Source: Desulfobacterales bacterium (lineage in GTDB: Bacteria > Desulfobacterota > Desulfobacteria > Desulfobacterales > JAHEIW01). Taken from it: a stretch of DNA of 32,478 bases. The translations under genes and the position numbers were made by a program. Positions within the stretch are counted from its first letter, which is position 1, and every line of letters starts with the position of its first letter. The stretch spans positions 1 through 32,478 of the forward strand of contig JAUVTR010000006.1 of NCBI GenBank assembly GCA_030601425.1. Reading direction: 5' to 3'. The notes below the pieces were generated by a model. That model did not search any database. It was not told the origin of the DNA and was given only the letters and a program-made list of their open reading frames with translations. Positions 26,903-32,478 of the stretch are shown here, piece by piece.

Positions 26903-27568
26903 TTATAAAAATCCTGATTTGGCCAGAGATTCCATGGTTACACCGGAGGACTCGGTCGTTTTTTCGCCGGCATACATCGAGTCGCCCCGGGTAAAGCGTT
27001 CGACATATTTGCCAATCATATCGGTTTCAATATTAACCGGGTCTCCATTTTGTTTTAAGCCGATGGTGGTGATTTCGGCTGTATGCGGGATAATACTGAC
27101 CGTAAAGCTTTTGGGCTCGCAGGCGTTGATGGTTAAACTGATACCATCTACGGCAATCGAGCCTTTGTGGATGATATAACGCGAGAGGGCCTCCGGCACG
27201 GCAATGGTAACCCTAATGGCATTTCCCAGTTTCTCCCGCTGTTTAATGACGCCGATACCATCAACGTGACCTGAAACCAGGTGCCCGTCAATGCGGTCGG
27301 ACAATCGCATTGCCCTTTCAATGTTCAGCCGGTCGCCCAGCCTTGCCTTATCAAAAGTGGACGCTGCCAGCGTCTCGGGGGAAAGATCCACTTCAAACTT
27401 TTTACCGTTAATTTTTACAACCGTCAGGCAGGCACCGTTTACCGCGATGCTGTCGCCGATTTTGGTTTGATCCAGGGCATAATCCGCCTCAATCGTCAGG
27501 CGCTTTCCCTGACCGGCAGGTCGTATGGCGCCAATGGTTCCCAGACCTTCAATAATTCCCGTAAACAT
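26903..27568 (-). CDS. ribE: Riboflavin synthase alpha subunit
   Basis: MFTGIIEGLGTI; GDSIAVNGACLTVV; SGHVDGIG; duplicated lumazine-binding domain. Start trimmed to MFTGII. Confidence 0.96.
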   Translation of the reverse strand: MFTGIIEGLGTIGAIRPAGQGKRLTIEADYALDQTKIGDSIAVNGACLTVVKINGKKFEVDLSPETLAASTFDKARLGDRLNIERAMRLSDRIDGHLVSGHVDGIGVIKQREKLGNAIRVTIAVPEALSRYIIHKGSIAVDGISLTINACEPKSFTVSIIPHTAEITTIGLKQNGDPVNIETDMIGKYVERFTRGDSMYAGEKTTESSGVTMESLAKSGFL

Positions 27569-27574
27569 ATTTTT

Positions 27575-27609
27575 GTCCGTCGTCCGTTGATCGTCGTCCG
27601 TCGTACAAG
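27575..27609. repeat. Heptad array GTCCGTC GTCCGTT GATCGTC GTCCGTC GTACAAG upstream of ribE
   Basis: Five consecutive 7-mers read directly. Confidence 0.6.
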
Positions 27610-27637
27610 GCATCTAGAACTTATCTTAAAGATGCGG

Positions 27638-27724
27638 TTATCGAGGACGAGGAGGAGCACGAGTACGAGTACGAAATTATGCAACATTCCTCCTCGTACT
27701 CGTCGTCGTCCTCGTACTCGTTAT
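27638..27724. repeat. Hexad inverted repeat B3
   Basis: TTATCGAGGACGAGGAGGAGCACGAGTACGAGTACGAA and TTCCTCCTCGTACTCGTCGTCGTCCTCGTACTCGTTATC; near-copy of B1. Confidence 0.85.
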
Positions 27725-27812
27725 CTAACGCACAGCGCTTAAGCCCGTTAGCGCCTTGTGCCGGTAGGTTACTAAAAAACCTTTATTTTCAGTGCTAAAA
27801 GATAAGTCCGAA

Positions 27813-28916
27813 TCACTGTTTTTCAATATACCCTTCTATCATTACATCATCATCAAATCGTTGGACGCGAATATCTTTGACCCGAATGCTGTCTTTCATC
27901 AGCTGCGGACCCGGTCCCTGACAAATGGGTATGCCGTCATCGCCTCCTAAAATTTTTGGCGCATAAAAAAAGAGTGCCTTATCGACAATACCGCCGCTAA
28001 ATGCCGAAGCAATCACGCGACTGCCACCTTCAACTAAAAGGCTGGTAATACCCATTGAACCCAGCAGGACCATCAGGGACTTCATATCAATTTGACCATT
28101 TTTAACCGGCTGCTCGATTAGGCGCACCCCTTTCTTTACAACCCTTTTCTTTTTAGCTTCAGATACGGTATTGCCGATGACAAGGATCGTATCAGAATTG
28201 GAATCCAGCTGCAATATCCTGGCATCCGGAGAGATGGATAGATGTGTATCAAGAACAATTCGAACCGGATCTATACCCTTTTTCGAATCCAAACGCGTGG
28301 TCAGGCTCGGGTTGTCGGCATGGATCGTCCCGATGCCCACCAAAATGGCATCAACTGCATGTCGAAGCCGGTGAACGTATCTGCGCGCCTTTTCCCCGGT
28401 CACCCACTTGGAATCACCGGTGCGGGTAGCGATGCGCCCATCCAGTGTAGCGGCACATTTCAGAAGCACAAAGGGTCGCTTTGTAGAAACATATTTAACA
28501 AATGCTTCATTCAGCTTTTTGGCCGCTTCTTCACAAACACCTGTAAGCACCTCAACGCCATGCTTTTTTAAGAAAACAGCTCCACCACCGGCTATGGTAT
28601 TCGGATCTTCCATCGCCATGACGACCCGCTTAATGCCGGCCTCCAGGATTTTAAGCGTACAGGGCGGCGTCCTGCCGGTGTGATTGCAGGGCTCCAAATT
28701 TACGTAAAGAGTGGCCCCTTTAGCTTGCGAGCCGGCATCTTCAATAGCATTAACTTCAGCATGCGCCTCACCGATGGACTGATGGTATCCTTTGCCTTTC
28801 ACTTTACTATCTTTTACAATCACGGCACCGACCATCGGGTTCGGTGACGTGTAGCCCTGCCCTTTTTGGGCAAGGTCCAAGGCCATTTTCATAAAATGTT
28901 CGTCATCCATAAGCAT
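27813..28916 (-). CDS. ribD: Bifunctional riboflavin deaminase/reductase
   Basis: MALDLAQKGQGYTSPNPMVGAVIVKD; GEAHAEVNAI; LEPCNHTGRTPPCT; KCAATLDGRIATRTGDSKWVTG. Confidence 0.97.
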   Translation of the reverse strand: MLMDDEHFMKMALDLAQKGQGYTSPNPMVGAVIVKDSKVKGKGYHQSIGEAHAEVNAIEDAGSQAKGATLYVNLEPCNHTGRTPPCTLKILEAGIKRVVMAMEDPNTIAGGGAVFLKKHGVEVLTGVCEEAAKKLNEAFVKYVSTKRPFVLLKCAATLDGRIATRTGDSKWVTGEKARRYVHRLRHAVDAILVGIGTIHADNPSLTTRLDSKKGIDPVRIVLDTHLSISPDARILQLDSNSDTILVIGNTVSEAKKKRVVKKGVRLIEQPVKNGQIDMKSLMVLLGSMGITSLLVEGGSRVIASAFSGGIVDKALFFYAPKILGGDDGIPICQGPGPQLMKDSIRVKDIRVQRFDDDVMIEGYIEKQ

Positions 28917-28918
28917 CA

Positions 28919-29006
28919 GATGTCAGATGACAGAAATCAGATGACAGAATAAGATGAATAAATTTTCGCTTTCTGTCTTCTGTTTTCTGATATCTGTTTT
29001 CTGTTA
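28919..29006. repeat. Heptad inverted repeat A6 between nrdR and ribD
   Basis: CAGATGT CAGATGA CAGAAAT CAGATGA CAGAATA on the left; TTTCTGT CTTCTGT TTTCTGA TATCTGT TTTCTGT on the right. Confidence 0.82.
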
Positions 29007-29010
29007 AAAA

Positions 29011-29469
29011 TTACTTCTGGTTACTGAGCAGGGTTTTGAGCTCGGAGACAAAATCATTGACATCTTTAAATTCCCGGTAAACCGAAGCAAAGCGCACATA
29101 GGCCACATCGTCAAGCTCATGCAGCATCGTCATGATCTTTTCCCCGAGAAAAGAAGCCGGTATTTCCTTTTCCCCGGTTTCCCTTAGATCCCGCTCCAGA
29201 TCATCTATAAACTCTTCAATCACATTTATGCTGATGTTTCGTTTTTGGCATGCCTTCTTAAGGCCGGAGCGCACTTTTTCCCTATTGAATACTTCCCGAC
29301 GACCATCTTTTTTGACAATCATAATGGGAATTTCTTCAATATGCTCGTAGGTTGTAAATCGGCGGCTGCATATGATGCATTCTCGGCGGCGGCGGATAAC
29401 GCTGGCATCTTTGCTCAGCCTGGAATCGATGACTTTATTGTCAATTTCTCCACAATATGGACACTTCAT
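29011..29469 (-). CDS. nrdR: Transcriptional repressor NrdR
   Basis: [45 protein letters not shown] zinc ribbon plus ATP-cone. Confidence 0.98.
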   Translation of the reverse strand: MKCPYCGEIDNKVIDSRLSKDASVIRRRRECIICSRRFTTYEHIEEIPIMIVKKDGRREVFNREKVRSGLKKACQKRNISINVIEEFIDDLERDLRETGEKEIPASFLGEKIMTMLHELDDVAYVRFASVYREFKDVNDFVSELKTLLSNQK

Positions 29470-29963
29470 GAGTCTTCTCCCTGCTTTTTGGTTCCAAGAT
29501 GGATCACCTCTATATGGCCTTCTTGCAACATGTCCTTCGAAAGTTCGTCTGCATAACCCGAACGGTAATAAATTTTATCAATTCCCGAATTAATGATCAT
29601 CTTTGCGCATATTGAACAGGGCAAATTGGTGCAAAATACACTGGCGCCTTTCAAAGATACGCCATGATAAGCCGCCTGGATAATGGCATTTTGTTCCGCA
29701 TGAATGCCCCGGCACAACTCATGCATTTTACCGGATTCAATATTTAATTTTTCCCTTATACATCCAACTTCCGCACAGTGTCGAACGCCGGTGGGAGCCC
29801 CATTATAACCGGTCGAAAGGACCCGTTTGTCTTTAACGATAATCGCGCCAACCGATCGCCTGAGGCAAGTAGAGCGCTTGGCGACGAGCATCGCAATATC
29901 CATGAAATAATCTTCCCATGAAGGTCGTGGATCATCAGGTGCCATTAAAGTAATTACCTCCAC
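29466..29963 (-). CDS. dCMP deaminase family protein
   Basis: [39 protein letters not shown]...[10 protein letters not shown]...[17 protein letters not shown]; 4-bp overlap with nrdR. Confidence 0.95.
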   Translation of the reverse strand: MEVITLMAPDDPRPSWEDYFMDIAMLVAKRSTCLRRSVGAIIVKDKRVLSTGYNGAPTGVRHCAEVGCIREKLNIESGKMHELCRGIHAEQNAIIQAAYHGVSLKGASVFCTNLPCSICAKMIINSGIDKIYYRSGYADELSKDMLQEGHIEVIHLGTKKQGEDS

Positions 29964-30183
29964 ATATCCGAATTTAGTTCACCAAATGCTTGTCAAGAAC
30001 CACTGCTTAGGATTAGTGAGAAAAAGGTTAACTTTTGATGTTATATGCCAATCAAAATTACCGCAAGAAAAAAATGGCGGGGCCACATGCGCCCTGCCAT
30101 TCAACTATATTAGTCACATACATACACAGATACAGCAAACTGAGTAAGGCAACAAATTCCAGGTGTGAGGTTTCTGCAATAAG

Positions 30184-30339
30184 CAGGTTTCAGGTGTCAG
30201 GTGTCAGCAAACAGATGACGGGGGACAGAATACAGAAGTCAGATATGACGCTTCATCTTCCAGTTTTTTCCATCTGTCTTCTGTCATCAGACACCTTAGT
30301 TTGTGACACCTGACACCTGAACACTGACACCTGAAACCC
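30184..30339. repeat. Composite heptad inverted repeat A7
   Basis: Nine in-register heptads 30184-30246: CAGGTTT CAGGTGT CAGGTGT CAGCAAA CAGATGA CGGGGGA CAGAATA CAGAAGT CAGATAT. Inverse arm CATCTGTCTTCTGTCATCAGACACC...GACACCTGACACCTGAACACTGACACCTGAAACC. Confidence 0.87.
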
Positions 30340-30425
30340 TTTATTTCTATGTGTGCCCGGAGCCTTGTTCCGCTATTGTGGGGCCTGCCACGGCAAAGCT
30401 TGCCAAAGCGAAGATAGGGATGGGG

Positions 30426-30462
30426 ATTTTCGATTTCGGATTTTAGAATTCAGATTCCGGGT
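30426..30462. repeat. Unpaired heptad array (GATTTTC GATTTCG GATTTTA GAATTCA GATTCCG)
   Basis: Five consecutive 7-mers read directly; no obvious inverse arm nearby. Confidence 0.5.
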
Positions 30463-30514
30463 TGAAATAACTTTGTGTAAATATCAAAGGAGGCTTTCCT
30501 GAGATCAAAAGCGG

Positions 30515-31759
30515 CTATTGATCGTCATTTTTTTTCACAATCAGGGTTGCGTTGGTTCCACCGAAGCCGAAAGAATTGGTCATGGCAATGTTGACCGGAG
30601 CCTTACGGGCGGTGTTGGGTACATAGTCCAGGTCACATTCATCAGCCTGATTTTCATAATTAATGGTCGGCGGCATCATATCATGATAGACGCTGAGGGC
30701 GGTAAACACCGTCTCGATGCCGCCGGCGCCCCCCAGCAAATGGCCGGTCATCGATTTGGTGGAGGAGACCGCCAATTTATAGGCATGGTCCTTAAATACC
30801 GTTTTGACCGCCCGGGATTCATACAGATCGTTGAGCTCCGTTGAGGTCCCATGGGCATTAATGTAGTCCACGCTGTCATAGCCGATTCCCGCATCATCCA
30901 GTGCCGCTTGCATACAGCGCACCGCACCGTTGCCATCAGGCGGCGGTGCGGCCATATGGTAGCCATCTCCGGTGAGGCCATAGCCAATGAGCTCCGCATA
31001 AATATCAGCCCCTCTTTCCCGGGCATACTCAAGAGCCTCTAAGATTAGAATTCCACTGCCTTCACCGATCACAAAGCCGTCACGATCCCGATCAAAGGGC
31101 CGTGAGGCTTTTTCGGGCTCATCGTTGCGGGTGGACAGCGCTTTCATGGCATTAAAGCCCGCCACAGCGGTCGCCGATACGACTGCCTCGGTTCCGCCTG
31201 TAATCATGGCATCGACTGTACCGTGTTGAATCATTTTAAAGGAATCCCCAATTGCATGGGCACCGGCGGCACAGGCAGTGGCGAAGGATAAATTCGGTCC
31301 CTTGGCACCAAAGTGGATCGAAATCATGCCCGGTGCCATATTGCCGATCATCATCGGAATGAAAAACGGGCTGACACGTTTGGGGCCTTTAGTGGCTACG
31401 TTGAGAATCGTATCTTCCATAATTCCAAGACCACCTAAACCGCAACCCGTAACAACCCCGATCCGGTTTGCATTGCTTTCGTTAATTTCCAGACCGGCAT
31501 CTTCCAACGCCATACGCGTTGCAGCCATCGCATACGAGATAAAAAGCTCGTTGCGCTTGGCCTCTTTTTTAGGAATAAAATCCGCCGCGTTAAAGTCCTT
31601 CACCTCTGCGGCAATTTTGGTCTGATGGTCCGATGTATCAAACCGCGTTATTTCTCCTATGCCTGATTTCCCGGCACAAAGAGCCGCCCAGGTATTTTCG
31701 ACGCCAATCCCCACGGGGGTAATTAAGCCCATCCCTGTAATTACGACTCGTCTGTTCAA
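30515..31759 (-). CDS. fabF: Beta-ketoacyl-ACP synthase II
   Basis: RRVVITGMGLITPVGIGVENTW; ATACAAGAHAIGDSF; NAHGTSTELND; KSMTGHLLGGAGG; NSFGFGGTNATL. TTG start with GGAGG upstream. Confidence 0.97.
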   Translation of the reverse strand: MNRRVVITGMGLITPVGIGVENTWAALCAGKSGIGEITRFDTSDHQTKIAAEVKDFNAADFIPKKEAKRNELFISYAMAATRMALEDAGLEINESNANRIGVVTGCGLGGLGIMEDTILNVATKGPKRVSPFFIPMMIGNMAPGMISIHFGAKGPNLSFATACAAGAHAIGDSFKMIQHGTVDAMITGGTEAVVSATAVAGFNAMKALSTRNDEPEKASRPFDRDRDGFVIGEGSGILILEALEYARERGADIYAELIGYGLTGDGYHMAAPPPDGNGAVRCMQAALDDAGIGYDSVDYINAHGTSTELNDLYESRAVKTVFKDHAYKLAVSSTKSMTGHLLGGAGGIETVFTALSVYHDMMPPTINYENQADECDLDYVPNTARKAPVNIAMTNSFGFGGTNATLIVKKNDDQ

Positions 31760-31944
31760 AAGACCTCCTGTTCAATTGGCAAGGTTGTTAACTTGACCCC
31801 TGTCTGAAAAAATTTTAATTTAACACAGCCTCTTGTTTTACAGGCTGATAAGATAATCTCAATCAGATCGCCGGAATCATCTGCTGTTTCCGATTCAATG
31901 ATTGCTATCATTTTGACTTGAAATATCCGGCGAGATGACAGCAA
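31756..31944 (-). CDS. Possible small ORF (62 aa or shorter) between acpP and fabF, stop overlapping the fabF start
   Basis: ORF ends in CAGGAGGTCTTTTGA, so its 3' end contains the fabF SD and its TGA overlaps the TTG start. Coding status unproven. Confidence 0.2.
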   Translation of the reverse strand: MLSSRRIFQVKMIAIIESETADDSGDLIEIILSACKTRGCVKLKFFQTGVKLTTLPIEQEVF

Positions 31945-32022
31945 GCATGATCGCTTAGGAACGAACCCGTAAACACGAATTCCTGTCCGTTAAATGCCCA
32001 AAAAAATCCAGAAAATAGCTGC

Positions 32023-32250
32023 TTACTGTTTGTTAATATAATCAATGGCATCCTTAACAGTGGTAAGCTGCTCGGCATCCTCATCTGAAATCTCCGTATC
32101 AAATTCCTCTTCCATGGACATAATCAACTCAACAAGATCAAGTGAATCTGCTCCCAAATCATCTACGAATGCAGCTTCAGGAACTACCTCTTCCATATCA
32201 ACGCTCAGTTTTTCGGCAATGATCTTTTTTACTCTCTCCTCAAGAGACAT
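32023..32250 (-). CDS. acpP: Acyl carrier protein
   Basis: [62 protein letters not shown]. Confidence 0.98.
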   Translation of the reverse strand: MSLEERVKKIIAEKLSVDMEEVVPEAAFVDDLGADSLDLVELIMSMEEEFDTEISDEDAEQLTTVKDAIDYINKQ

Positions 32251-32386
32251 CTCATTTTCCTCCTTACCGGCTCAAGCCGGTCAAAAATAATTTTAATTAA
32301 TCCTTATGCTCACGTTAACAATTCCAAACTGGAAAGAAAGCCACAAGATTGTATTCGGTTAAAAGATGGACGTTTTAAAGTCAGTT

Positions 32387-32478
32387 TTACATGTACATCC
32401 CTCCGGTGACGTGGATGACCTGACCGGTGATATAAGCCGCGCTGTCTGAAGCCAGAAATGTAATGGTATCAGCCACAT
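32387..32478 (-). CDS. fabG: 3-oxoacyl-ACP reductase, C-terminal fragment cut by the window edge
   Basis: Reverse complement reads VADTITFLASDSAAYITGQVIHVTGGMYM*, the FabG C-terminus. Confidence 0.93.
   Translation of the reverse strand, partial: VADTITFLASDSAAYITGQVIHVTGGMYM

Noticed and set aside
26033-26908. 291-aa plus-strand ORF over ribBA
   Set aside because: Antisense shadow; Ser/Arg/Pro-rich typical of a reversed frame.
29964-30183. FMN riboswitch or other leader upstream of the dCMP deaminase-nrdR-rib operon
   Set aside because: No RFN-like conserved segments recognised in this leader or in the internal rib gaps.

Overview
The window looks like a chromosomal segment of a sulfate-reducing-type deltaproteobacterium (Desulfobacterota, probably Desulfobacterales-like; inferred from gene content). 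It has three layers. (1) A minus-strand sulfur/redox operon (about 1-4549): MarR regulator, DsrE2-like protein, TusA, DsrM/NarI-like cytochrome b, DsrK/HdrD-like Fe-S protein, and a truncated DsrE-like small protein. (2) Mostly housekeeping genes: pal, Fe-S helicase with nuclease domain, YbhB, TraB/PrgY, SPOR-NlpC/P60, purN, trxA, bamD, rpmB, relA/spoT, proS, ispG, mltF-like, MBL hydrolase, nusB, ribH, ribBA, ribE, ribD, nrdR, dCMP deaminase, fabF, acpP and partial fabG. (3) An unusually dense set of intergenic palindromic elements. Many are built from degenerate 7-bp units with different consensus words (CAGGTGT, GTTATTC, GTGTTTG, GGATTTT, GTCCGTC, GAACCCT) and are often arranged as inverted arms. 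Others include a hexad family (GAGGAC/GAGTAC), a perfect 23-bp REP-like hairpin, and a roughly 350-bp element with 19/20 terminal inverted repeats. The repeat layer and the DsrMK-like/TusA/DsrE2 operon are the most interesting signals. No tRNA, rRNA or CRISPR was identified. All assignments come from reading motifs by eye; no database search was run.
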